From NCBI GenBank assembly GCA_028869975.1, contig JAGWQR010000057.1, forward strand, positions 1-5,112: 5,112 nt of DNA. Direction: 5' to 3'. This DNA comes from Alphaproteobacteria bacterium. Its GTDB lineage: Bacteria > Pseudomonadota > Alphaproteobacteria > Sphingomonadales > Sphingomonadaceae. A program made the position numbers and the translations under genes. Numbering within the stretch: position 1 is the first letter of the stretch; each line of letters begins with the position of its first letter. This document shows, in pieces, positions 1 to 5,110 of this stretch. A model generated the notes under the pieces. The model ran no database searches. It saw only the letters and a list, made by a program, of their open reading frames with translations, and was not told the DNA's origin.

Positions 1-1
1 C

Positions 2-556
2 GCGCTCGATGCCAAGGACGCGGGGCGGTTGGCGGCGCTGGGCGCGGAAGACTATCTGCCGTTGATTGCCGCAGCGGGGCCATTCCCCGAGGCGCTGGCC
101 GCCTTCAAATCGATCAAGGGCTGTGCAGCGCTGGGCGAACGGCTCGCCGCGATCGAGGCGATTGCGGTTGAGGTCGGCGATGCCGCACGGATTACGCTGG
201 ACCCGACCGAACGCCATGGCTTCGAGTATCAGAGCTGGATCGGCTTTTCGTTGTTTGGCGCTGGCGTTTCAGGTGAAATCGGCCGCGGCGGGAGCTACAC
301 GATCATCCACCCCGATGGCCGCGAAGAAGCAGCGATTGGCTTCTCGCTCTATATTGATCCACTGACCGGCGCTCTTGCAGCGCAGGACGAATCCCGCCGC
401 CTCTTCCTACCGCTCGGTACTACGCCGCAGCACGCGGCAAACTTGCGTGCGCAGGGCTGGGTGACAGTCGCGGCGCTCAACGCCGCCGACGATGCGCGTG
501 CCCTTGGTTGCACATATAGACTTGGCGCAGACGGGCCTATTGCGCTGGCGCGGTAG
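2..556 (+). CDS. hisZ: ATP phosphoribosyltransferase regulatory subunit HisZ, C-terminal part (5' end outside window)
   Basis: The reading frame is open from base 2 to the TAG at 554-556, giving 184 residues of a protein whose start lies left of the window; the TTG at 29 is an internal codon, not a start. HisZ is a catalytically inactive class II aminoacyl-tRNA-synthetase-like protein. It pairs with short-form HisG for the first step of histidine synthesis (ATP + PRPP). Seen here: a segment at about nt 220-300 containing FEYQSWIGFSLFGAG followed by GEIGRGGSYTI. It resembles the tyrosine-rich FEYYTGI-type and GGRY-type motifs of the HisRS/HisZ catalytic-like core, with substitutions. The C-terminus is short and lacks an obvious HisRS anticodon-binding domain, which favours HisZ over HisS. 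It lies 169 nt upstream of purA on the same strand; both genes serve pathways linked through ATP and AICAR. The family call is from pattern recognition of roughly half the protein. Confidence 0.75.
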   Translation, partial: ALDAKDAGRLAALGAEDYLPLIAAAGPFPEALAAFKSIKGCAALGERLAAIEAIAVEVGDAARITLDPTERHGFEYQSWIGFSLFGAGVSGEIGRGGSYTIIHPDGREEAAIGFSLYIDPLTGALAAQDESRRLFLPLGTTPQHAANLRAQGWVTVAALNAADDARALGCTYRLGADGPIALAR

Positions 557-725
557 CAGGGGTTAACCCGGCATCACCTCTGGGTGAGCCGTTGGCGAGC
601 ACGCCGCACCAAAATTCAGAAGCGCCAGAATGAGATTACGCATCTCGATCTCCAATTAGCCATTGATGCATCGGCATGATCGCATTACGGGAAACGCTGG
701 TTTTTCCTTCATATAAGGCTTCAGC
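557..725. other. hisZ-purA intergenic region with small dyads
   Basis: No gene is seen. The spacer holds a perfect 10-bp palindrome GGGTTAACCC at 560-569 just after the hisZ stop. It also holds a hairpin at 570-590 (GGC, bulged A, TCACC, loop TCTG, GGTGA, GCC) and a 5-bp dyad GAGAT/ATCTC at 632-646. The hairpin at 570-590 could end hisZ transcription, but no T-tract follows, so it is not a convincing intrinsic terminator. I could not find a persuasive -35/-10 pair for purA. Upstream of purA, AAGG at 715-718 sits 7 nt before the ATG and is a modest ribosome binding site. Confidence 0.45.
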
Positions 726-2015
726 ATGGGCAATGTAACGGTCATCGGCGCGCAATGGGGCGATGAGGGTAAGGGCAAGATCGTCGATTGGCTCTCCAGC
801 CGTGCCGATGTCGTGGTGCGCTATCAGGGCGGGCATAATGCCGGGCATACACTGGTTGTCGGTAATGAGACCTATAAACTGAGCCTGCTGCCGAGCGGGA
901 TTGTGCGTGGCACGCTTTCGGTCATTGGCAATGGCGTGGTGCTGGATCCCTGGCATTTCAACGCAGAGGTGGAGAAACTGACCGAGCAGGGCGTGATGAT
1001 TACGCCCGATAACCTGCATATTGCCGAAACCTGTCCACTCATCCTGCCCCTCCATTCCGAACTCGATGGCCTGCGTGAGGATGCGATGGGCGCGGGCAAG
1101 ATCGGCACCACCCGACGCGGCATCGGCCCCGCTTATGAGGACAAGCTCGGCCGGCGCGCGATCCGGGTGTGCGATCTGGCGCATCTCGACGCACTTGAGG
1201 CGCAGCTCGATCGGCTGTGCGCGCACCATGATGCACTGCGGGCGGGTTTTGGCCATCCGCCGGTGGATCGTGGCGCACTGGTTGCAGCGCTCAAGGAAAT
1301 CGCTCCGGTCATCCTGCCCTATGCCAGGCCGGTCTGGCTGGCGCTCAACGAGGCGCGCCGCGCGGGCAAGCGCATCTTGTTTGAGGGTGCGCAAGGGGTG
1401 CTGCTCGATGTCGATCATGGCACTTACCCGTTCGTCACCTCGTCGAACACGATTGCGGGCACTGCGTCGGGCGGTTCGGGCCTCGGGCCATCGGGCGTTG
1501 GCTTCGTGCTCGGGATCGTGAAAGCCTATACCACCCGCGTCGGCGAGGGGCCGTTCCCTAGCGAACTGACATGCGAAAATGGCCAGCGGCTGGGCGAGCG
1601 CGGGCATGAATTCGGCACCGTGACCGGGCGCAAGCGACGCTGCGGTTGGTTTGATGCGGTGCTCGTGCGCCAGTCTGTGGCGGTGAGCGGCGTCACCGGC
1701 ATCGCGCTCACCAAGCTCGATGTGCTCGACGGCTTCGAGACGCTCAAAATCTGCACAGGCTATCGGGTGAATGGCAAGGAATATGATTATCTCCCGCCGC
1801 ATGTTTCCGATCAGCTTGTCGCCCAGCCGATTTATGAAGAGATGGATGGTTGGCAGGAAACCACGGCAGGGGCGCGCTCCTGGGCCGATCTGCCCGCACA
1901 GGCGATCAAATATGTCCGGCGGATCGAGGAACTGATCCAGTGCCCGGTCGCACTCGTCTCCACCTCGCCCGAGCGCGAAGATACCATCCTCGTGCGTGAT
2001 CCGTTCGCGGATTAG
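726..2015 (+). CDS. purA: Adenylosuccinate synthetase
   Basis: PurA joins IMP and aspartate using GTP to give adenylosuccinate, the first committed step to AMP, in the cytoplasm. The 429-residue product is close to the usual ~430. Hallmarks are all present: the GTP loop GAQWGDEGKGK (8-18) with catalytic Asp13, NAGHT (38-42) with catalytic His41, and TTRRGIGPAYEDK (128-140), which contributes to IMP binding. Also present are FEGAQG (219-224), the DVDHGTYPFVTSSNT stretch (228-242), GTVTGRKRRCGWFD (297-310), the guanine-binding TKLD (329-332) and the C-terminal STSPERED (412-419). The start is the only one that keeps the glycine-rich N-terminus, and AAGG lies 7 nt upstream. No truncation or missing key residue is seen. 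The stop codon interlocks with that of the convergent methyltransferase gene (TTAG at 2012-2015). Long antisense frames within it are coding shadows. Confidence 0.97.
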   Translation: MGNVTVIGAQWGDEGKGKIVDWLSSRADVVVRYQGGHNAGHTLVVGNETYKLSLLPSGIVRGTLSVIGNGVVLDPWHFNAEVEKLTEQGVMITPDNLHIAETCPLILPLHSELDGLREDAMGAGKIGTTRRGIGPAYEDKLGRRAIRVCDLAHLDALEAQLDRLCAHHDALRAGFGHPPVDRGALVAALKEIAPVILPYARPVWLALNEARRAGKRILFEGAQGVLLDVDHGTYPFVTSSNTIAGTASGGSGLGPSGVGFVLGIVKAYTTRVGEGPFPSELTCENGQRLGERGHEFGTVTGRKRRCGWFDAVLVRQSVAVSGVTGIALTKLDVLDGFETLKICTGYRVNGKEYDYLPPHVSDQLVAQPIYEEMDGWQETTAGARSWADLPAQAIKYVRRIEELIQCPVALVSTSPEREDTILVRDPFAD

Positions 2016-2461
2016 AGCCAGCGGCGCACGCGGTGCGCATAATTATCGAACTCCGTACCAAACTTCTCACGCATGACGGCTTCTTCAGGTTTGATCTGAT
2101 ACTGCGTTACAATGGCGGCAAAGAGAAAAGGCACGATCACGCCGCTGAGCGCGCCATTGGCAATCACCACACCTGCAAGGATGATCAATAGCCCAAGATA
2201 CATCGGGTTGCGGCTGAAGGCATAAGGGCCGCTGGTCACCAGGCTTGAGGTGCGCTCGATCTGCATGGGGTTGATGGTTGTACGCGCGCGGCGGAACCAG
2301 ACAAAACCCCAGAAATCAAGGCAAATGCCGATAAAATAACCGCCATAAGCGAGATAGCGGGCATAGTGGCTCTGAAATTGGGCGAGCGGAACATAGCGTG
2401 CTAACAGCCAGATCAGCAGCGCCGCAAGCAACGCAATCAGGGGCGGCGGTATGCGCGGCAT
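2012..2461 (-). CDS. Small membrane methyltransferase, ICMT/PEMT (isoprenylcysteine carboxyl methyltransferase-like) family
   Basis: A 149-residue integral membrane protein. Hydrophobic segments are at about 5-23, 36-57, 88-105 and 106-121, so four membrane spans are plausible. The conserved block TSGPYAFSRNPMYLG (76-90) and the C-terminal EE (126-127) followed by MREKFGTEFDNY are the signature of the ICMT/PEMT fold, in which the C-terminal half binds S-adenosylmethionine in the membrane. Bacterial members of this size mostly have unknown substrates; lipid or small-molecule O/N/S-methylation is possible, and true isoprenylcysteine is unlikely in a bacterium. The start is supported by a strong GAGGAG at 2470-2475, 8 nt upstream. 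It is convergent with purA, overlapping by 4 nt, and is transcribed alone; the tRNA gene lies on the opposite strand upstream. The substrate is not assignable from sequence. Confidence 0.85.
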   Translation of the reverse strand: MPRIPPPLIALLAALLIWLLARYVPLAQFQSHYARYLAYGGYFIGICLDFWGFVWFRRARTTINPMQIERTSSLVTSGPYAFSRNPMYLGLLIILAGVVIANGALSGVIVPFLFAAIVTQYQIKPEEAVMREKFGTEFDNYAHRVRRWL

Positions 2462-2469
2462 TATCTGCT

Positions 2470-2475
2470 CTCCTC
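2470..2475 (-). promoter_or_regulatory. Ribosome binding site of the ICMT-like gene
   Basis: GAGGAG on the minus strand, 8 nt before the ATG. It fixes the start at 2461 and excludes a longer product. Confidence 0.7.
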
Positions 2476-2483
2476 TTCATACT

Positions 2484-2519
2484 GTTTACCTGATTCGCAC
2501 CAGCCGAATCAAGGCAAAC
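2484..2519. repeat. Imperfect inverted repeat between the methyltransferase and tRNA genes
   Basis: TGATTCG (2491-2497) and CGAATCA (2505-2511) are perfect 7-bp arms around a 7-nt loop. The stem extends outward with CC/GG (A2512 bulged) and then GTTT/AAAC after one A/C mismatch, about 13 pairs in all. On the minus strand it lies only ~9 nt upstream of the methyltransferase SD, so it could be an mRNA leader hairpin or an operator. No T-tract follows on either strand, so it does not look like an intrinsic terminator. Confidence 0.45.
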
Positions 2520-2523
2520 CCGA

Positions 2524-2553
2524 TTGACCTGGCACAATGGAATGTGCAAATAC
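2524..2553 (+). promoter_or_regulatory. Possible promoter of tRNA-Gly
   Basis: TTGACC at 2524-2529 is a good housekeeping-type -35 element. The -10 region about 17-18 nt later (CAAATAC, 2547-2553) is weak. The location about 35-60 nt before the tRNA fits. The -35 is seen directly; the promoter call is inference. Confidence 0.35.
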
Positions 2554-2587
2554 GCGCGCTGTCCAGAACGCCAGGACCGGAATCTGT

Positions 2588-2661
2588 GCGGGTGTAGCTC
2601 AATGGTAGAGCAGCAGCCTTCCAAGCTGAATACGAGGGTTCGATTCCCTTCACCCGCTCCA
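2588..2661 (+). tRNA. tRNA-Gly (anticodon TCC), CCA encoded
   Basis: A 74-nt cloverleaf. Acceptor GCGGGTG (2588-2594) pairs perfectly with CACCCGC (2651-2657), followed by discriminator T and genomic CCA (2659-2661). The D arm is GCTC/GAGC around AATGGTA. The anticodon loop is CTTCCAA, giving TCC, and the T arm carries GGTTCGATTCC. The first anticodon-stem pair (27-43) is G-A, a small irregularity. It decodes GGA and possibly other GGN codons. The 3' half of tRNA genes is a classic attachment site for tyrosine integrases, and an integrase-like stub lies 163 nt downstream. Confidence 0.97.
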
Positions 2662-2884
2662 ATTCATCCTCCGTCACAGTCCGCTAACGCCCATTAAATG
2701 GCTGTTATACGTGATATTTATCTGCTATAAAGTCCGTAACGATACAGCTTGATCTTACTGCATCCTGTCATTCTGAGGGTATATGTGGGGGTATAATGCT
2801 GATCGGTGTTGAGGAGATACCCTCATGGGACTGACGGCTCTTGCGAACAATCCAGTTATTCTTCGGCTCATAACCCTAACTTAA
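2662..2884 (+). mobile_element. Probable integrated-element scar downstream of tRNA-Gly
   Basis: A short stretch between the tRNA and bufC with no intact gene, visibly richer in A/T than the neighbouring genes. It has two repeat pairs: AGTCCGCTAACG (2678-2689) and AGTCCGTAACG (2731-2741), and GGGTATA at 2777-2783 and 2789-2795. It then has an SD-led frame beginning like an integrase. A tRNA 3' end followed by ~160 nt with repeats and an integrase reading away from the tRNA is the standard left end of tRNA-targeting islands (established pattern). That this is such an end, now decayed, is my inference. No second copy of the tRNA 3' end is seen inside the window. Confidence 0.5.
2825..2884 (+). 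pseudogene. 5' stub of a tRNA-type tyrosine integrase (DUF4102 family), truncated
   Basis: ATG at 2825 follows GAGGAG (2811-2816) with an 8-nt gap, an excellent initiation site for a frame of only 19 codons before TAA. The first residues, MGLTALA, resemble the usual start of P4-like integrases with the DUF4102 arm-binding domain, which continue with a lysine/proline-rich stretch. Here the sequence switches to NNPVILRLITLT and stops, so the rest of the integrase is missing. The break falls within about 40 nt of the bufC stop codon, which the frame overlaps by a few bases. This could be a deletion or recombination junction. A seven-residue match is short; the RBS, position and distance from the tRNA add weight. 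Alternative: a chance short ORF. Confidence 0.45.
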
Positions 2885-3633
2885 AAGCTGCTGTTGAATT
2901 TTGCTATAAACCCATCGCTCAGCCACTGCCCGAGAGCAGCGCCCGCTAGATTTGCAGCCTCAGTCACACCATTTTGGCGCGCGAGCAGGTCACATATGCT
3001 TCCAAATGATGCGCCGCCATGTGCCATCCGCAAGATTTGCGCATCGGTCGTTTTCAGCGTGCGGAAACAGGGTGACAGGTCTTGGCGCCACACGCATAGC
3101 GTGACGGGCGCAGGGAAGGTTTCAACCCGGGGCGGCGTTTCCTCTGCATCAAGCGCGCTCCATAGGGCAGCGGCATTGGTGGTTACGTCGCCAAGCTTCA
3201 GCGTCGGGATCATAGTGAAGCAGACCTGTTCCCAATTCACGCCATCAAGCTGTGCAACGTCAACGGGCGTTGCATCCGCACCATCAAACGCACGGCGCAT
3301 CGCCCATTCGAGCCATGCCATATCAGCAATTTCAGGATCTTCCGGGTAAAGTGCGCGTAATGTGTCAGGAAAATCATGGCCATAAGCATCAAGTGTCCAG
3401 CTTGTCGGCGGTTTTGCGTCAATGTGCGTGTGTGCGGCCATGTCGAACGCGTCGTCTCCCATCCATGCCCAGCATTTTTCGTACGTGTCGCGTATGCACG
3501 CCAGCAAAGTGCTGCGGTAATTGTTGCGATAGACATGAAGTCCCGGAGCGTTATGCATCTGCGTGGCGAAATCGTTCGCTGTCGCATCAACGAGAAAATC
3601 GCCCATCGCGCGCTGGAGCGCGGAGAGGCTCAT
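2881..3633 (-). CDS. bufC: BufC: DUF2063 partner protein of the MNIO enzyme (bufferin maturation)
   Basis: A 250-residue cytoplasmic protein without signal peptide. The N-terminal half is a DUF2063 domain: LQRAMGDFLV (6-15), then VYRNNYRSTLLACIRDTYEKC (34-54), continuing to FPDTLRALYPEDPEIADMAWLEWA (88-111). The C-terminal part (about 175-245), with VWRQDLSPCFRTL, GGASFGSICDLL and LGQWLSDGFI, has the look of the winged-helix-like substrate-binding region of these proteins. Known role: it binds the RiPP precursor and forms a complex with the DUF692 enzyme so that precursor cysteines can be modified. Its ATG overlaps the bufB stop (ATGA, 3630-3633) and has no separate SD, implying coupled translation at near-equal amounts. 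No clear terminator is seen after its stop; the next sequence is the integrase scar. The family call is firm; assignment to bufferin maturation rests on the neighbouring genes. Confidence 0.9.
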   Translation of the reverse strand: MSLSALQRAMGDFLVDATANDFATQMHNAPGLHVYRNNYRSTLLACIRDTYEKCWAWMGDDAFDMAAHTHIDAKPPTSWTLDAYGHDFPDTLRALYPEDPEIADMAWLEWAMRRAFDGADATPVDVAQLDGVNWEQVCFTMIPTLKLGDVTTNAAALWSALDAEETPPRVETFPAPVTLCVWRQDLSPCFRTLKTTDAQILRMAHGGASFGSICDLLARQNGVTEAANLAGAALGQWLSDGFIAKFNSSF

Positions 3634-4457
3634 GCGGCGATGGGCAGGCAGTGTGCCGCCAGCCGCCGCGCGATACTCAGCTCATCGAGCAACGCATCCA
3701 ATGAAGGTATGTTGTCATCGCGCTCGATCATCGTCGCCACCATGCCAAGCTGCTGACAGACCTGTCCGTAAAGCGCCCAGACCGAATCGGGCACCGGCTC
3801 GTCATGCGTGTCGATCAGCAGATGCGCGCCTTGGCTATGCCCGGCCAGATGGATTTGCCGCACACGATCCATCGGCACGCCCGCAAGATAGTCGCACGGA
3901 TCAAAGCCATGGTTACAGGCGCTGACATAGATATTGTTGACATCGAGCAGCAGATAGCATCCCGTGCGTACACACATCTCCGCAATAAATTCCCACTCGG
4001 TCATCTCGGATTCGGCGAAAGTCAGGTAGCTGGACGGATTTTCGATCAGCAGTGCACGTCCCAGAACCTCCTGCACGTGTTGAATATTCGCGCACACGAC
4101 ATCGAGAGCCTCCGTGGTATACGGCAATGGCAGAAGATCGTGCGCGTTGAAATGCGCGTTGCCAGTCCAGCTCAGATGATCCGATACCCAGAGCGGATCG
4201 ATGCGGTCGGCAAGCGCCTTCAGCCGGGCGAGATATTCCGCGCGCAGCCTGTCCGCCGACCCGAGCGACATAGACACGCCATGTAGAGCGACAGGATATT
4301 GCGCGCGCACCGCCGCCAATGTGTGCAGCGGGCGACCGCCATCGACCATGAAATTCTCGGAGATGACCTCGACAAAATCCACCGGCACTGCGCCTGCAAT
4401 AAAGGCGGAATAGTGCGGTGGGCGCATCCCGAGTCCGAAGCCATGAAAGCGTTTCAT
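3630..4457 (-). CDS. bufB: BufB: DUF692 multinuclear non-heme iron enzyme (MNIO) modifying the BufA cysteines
   Basis: A 275-residue protein covering the whole DUF692 TIM barrel. It starts with the family hallmark GFGLGMRPPHY (6-16) and the EVISENFM motif (30-37). Candidate iron ligands and active-site residues in order: His59 (LHGVSMS), Asp93-His94 (SDHLSW), Glu139-Asn140 (IENPSSY), Asp172 with Asn174/175 (LLDVNNIYVSACNHG), His183, His203/His207 (HLAGHS), Asp216/His218 (IDTHDEPV) and Glu245 (IERDDNIP). None appears missing. MNIO enzymes such as MbnB and bufferin BufB use O2 and a di/tri-iron centre to oxidise precursor cysteines; in bufferins the product reported is thiooxazole rings. The start at 4457 has only a weak SD (AGTGA); the next ATG (residue 11) would remove the GLG motif. 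It follows bufA after 63 nt containing a putative attenuator and is coupled to bufC. Ligand roles are inferred from motif position. Confidence 0.95.
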   Translation of the reverse strand: MKRFHGFGLGMRPPHYSAFIAGAVPVDFVEVISENFMVDGGRPLHTLAAVRAQYPVALHGVSMSLGSADRLRAEYLARLKALADRIDPLWVSDHLSWTGNAHFNAHDLLPLPYTTEALDVVCANIQHVQEVLGRALLIENPSSYLTFAESEMTEWEFIAEMCVRTGCYLLLDVNNIYVSACNHGFDPCDYLAGVPMDRVRQIHLAGHSQGAHLLIDTHDEPVPDSVWALYGQVCQQLGMVATMIERDDNIPSLDALLDELSIARRLAAHCLPIAA

Positions 4458-4470
4458 ATTTCACTAGGTC

Positions 4471-4507
4471 CAAAAAGATGCCCGGCCCTCAGGCGATTGA
4501 CCGGGCA
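4471..4507 (-). terminator. Intercistronic intrinsic terminator/attenuator between bufA and bufB
   Basis: Perfect 7-bp arms TGCCCGG (4479-4485) and CCGGGCA (4501-4507) enclose a 15-nt loop. Reading on the minus strand, the hairpin is immediately followed by TCTTTTT (4478-4472). A GC-rich stem plus U-tract on the transcribed strand only is the intrinsic terminator pattern. It ends 14 nt before the bufB start, so leaky termination would leave bufA transcript in excess of bufBC. The loop is rather long, so strength is uncertain. Confidence 0.7.
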
Positions 4508-4520
4508 AGGCGGGAGCCCA

Positions 4521-4796
4521 TTACATGGCAGACGGTGTAGCGGCGGGTGGTGTCAGGCTGCCATGATCCGCTTTGCACTGTTTCTTGGACTCGGCCTTGA
4601 AGCCCTGGCCCTTGCAACTGTTCATCCCCTTGCAGGCATGATTGCCTGACTTGCAGTCCGACTGGCCCTTGCAGTTGTTAACACCGAAGCAATGCACCAT
4701 TTTGGCGGCTTGCACGGGGGAGACGATGACCGTCGTGGTAACGGCAAGCAGTGCGGCAGTAGCAGCCACACTGGCCGCTGATTTTGCGATAATCAT
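4521..4796 (-). CDS. bufA: BufA: exported six-cysteine bufferin-type RiPP precursor
   Basis: A 91-residue precursor. Residues 1-30 form a Sec-type signal peptide (Lys5, a hydrophobic Ala/Val/Leu core, SPVQA before a likely cut at 30/31). The mature part begins near AKMVHCFG and has cysteines at 36, 42, 48, 55, 61 and 74, mostly within CKG/CKS/CKA, plus a Pro/Ala-rich tail. Residues 42-49 and 55-62 repeat the pattern C-K-G-x3-C-K. Such peptides next to DUF692 and DUF2063 genes are bufferins: copper-binding RiPPs whose signal peptide sends them to the periplasm after cytoplasmic Cys modification. The six-Cys layout with CKG motifs looks closer to the BufA2-like group than to the four-Cys DUF2282 type, as far as I recall. 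AAGGAAA 4 nt upstream supports the start. A GTAACC/CGAA promoter precedes it and a hairpin follows. The metal and the exact modification are inferred. Confidence 0.9.
   Translation of the reverse strand: MIIAKSAASVAATAALLAVTTTVIVSPVQAAKMVHCFGVNNCKGQSDCKSGNHACKGMNSCKGQGFKAESKKQCKADHGSLTPPAATPSAM
4605..4673 (-). repeat. 12-bp direct repeat within bufA (CKGQ codons)
   Basis: CTGGCCCTTGCA occurs at 4605-4616 and 4662-4673. On the coding strand both read TGCAAGGGCCAG, encoding Cys-Lys-Gly-Gln at residues 61-64 and 42-45. Identity at the DNA level suggests a fairly recent internal duplication or ongoing homogenisation of the cysteine motifs. Confidence 0.75.
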
Positions 4797-4800
4797 AAGA

Positions 4801-4807
4801 TTTCCTT
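4801..4807 (-). promoter_or_regulatory. Ribosome binding site of bufA
   Basis: AAGGAAA on the minus strand, within GAAAGGAAATCTT just before the ATG. It is a clearly better SD than that of bufB, in keeping with high precursor synthesis. Confidence 0.65.
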
Positions 4808-4830
4808 TCAGAATGGGGTGCCGGTATGGC

Positions 4831-4849
4831 CTCTATTGTTCGTATAGAG
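4831..4849. repeat. Perfect inverted repeat over the bufA -10 element
   Basis: CTCTAT (4831-4836) and ATAGAG (4844-4849) are perfect 6-bp arms around 7 nt. The dyad contains the proposed -10 (TTCG on the plus strand, 4839-4842). It could be an operator for a regulator acting on bufA or a chance dyad. Confidence 0.5.
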
Positions 4850-4864
4850 CTGTGTGCAGGTTAC
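4839..4864 (-). promoter_or_regulatory. ECF sigma (SigF-type) promoter of bufA
   Basis: On the minus strand GTAACC (4864-4859) is followed after exactly 16 nt by CGAA (4842-4839). This is the GTAACC-N16-CGAA consensus I recall for the Caulobacter ECF factor SigF, which drives metal-responsive bufferin genes. Transcription would start about 30-40 nt before the bufA ATG. Both elements are read directly; the sigma assignment is inference from the consensus and the gene served. Confidence 0.65.
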
Positions 4865-4921
4865 AAACTACTTCTGAATGTTTCTCACATGCCATTGATA
4901 AGCACTCCCGAAACGTTGACT

Positions 4922-5110
4922 TCAGTATGCAGGTTGCATCACCCAGCGGTCGAGCGACCATACCCCGCCACCACGCACGACAATGGTGAGCAGCAGCCCG
5001 AGCCAGAGACTATGCACCGTCCACCAGGCATCCGGAAAAACAAAAAATTGGATGAAGAGCGTCATTCCGACCAGCCCGAGCGCAGCAAAACGTGAGAACA
5101 ATCCGAGTAC
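4922..5110 (-). CDS. DoxX-family membrane protein, C-terminal part (5' end outside window)
   Basis: The minus-strand frame is open from the window edge to TGA at 4924-4922 and yields 62 residues. Two hydrophobic segments are seen (about 1-26 and 33-46), then RGGGVWSLDRWV. The FFVFPDAWWTVHSLW block, followed by a hydrophobic span and RGGG..SLD, is typical of the C-terminal end of DoxX proteins (four-helix inner-membrane proteins, about 130-170 aa). DoxX genes are frequent companions of bufferin operons, sometimes called bufD, and are proposed to work in membrane redox or metal handling; the function is unproven. Here it lies upstream of bufA, 125 nt away and on the same strand, rather than after bufC. 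An ECF-type promoter stands between them, but no terminator is obvious, so readthrough into bufA is possible. It is too short and edge-cut for a firm subfamily call. Confidence 0.82.
   Translation of the reverse strand, partial: VLGLFSRFAALGLVGMTLFIQFFVFPDAWWTVHSLWLGLLLTIVVRGGGVWSLDRWVMQPAY

Noticed and set aside
636..1802. Minus-strand open frame of 388 codons opposite purA
   Set aside because: It lies antisense to a fully conserved purA, has no recognisable domain and a composition typical of the complement of GC-rich coding DNA. It is a shadow.
2486..2677. Minus-strand frame reading VKGIEPSYSAWKAAALPLSYT across the tRNA
   Set aside because: This is the well-known spurious product of antisense tRNA-Gly sequence; the tRNA explains the conservation.
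2691..2701. Palindrome CCATTAAATGG as an operator or terminator
   Set aside because: It is a short 11-bp AT-rich palindrome with no T-tract and no gene start nearby; it could easily arise by chance.
3913..4473. Minus-strand 186-codon frame overlapping bufB
   Set aside because: It is out of frame with bufB, which carries the complete DUF692 motif set; this frame shows no domain.
4877..4917. AATGTTTC/GAAACGTT dyad as a doxX terminator
   Set aside because: The arms have a mismatch, the loop is 25 nt and no T-tract follows on the minus strand.
4826..5095. Plus-strand frame of 89 codons opposite the doxX end and the bufA promoter
   Set aside because: The opposite strand encodes a recognisable DoxX C-terminus here, and the plus frame has no family resemblance.
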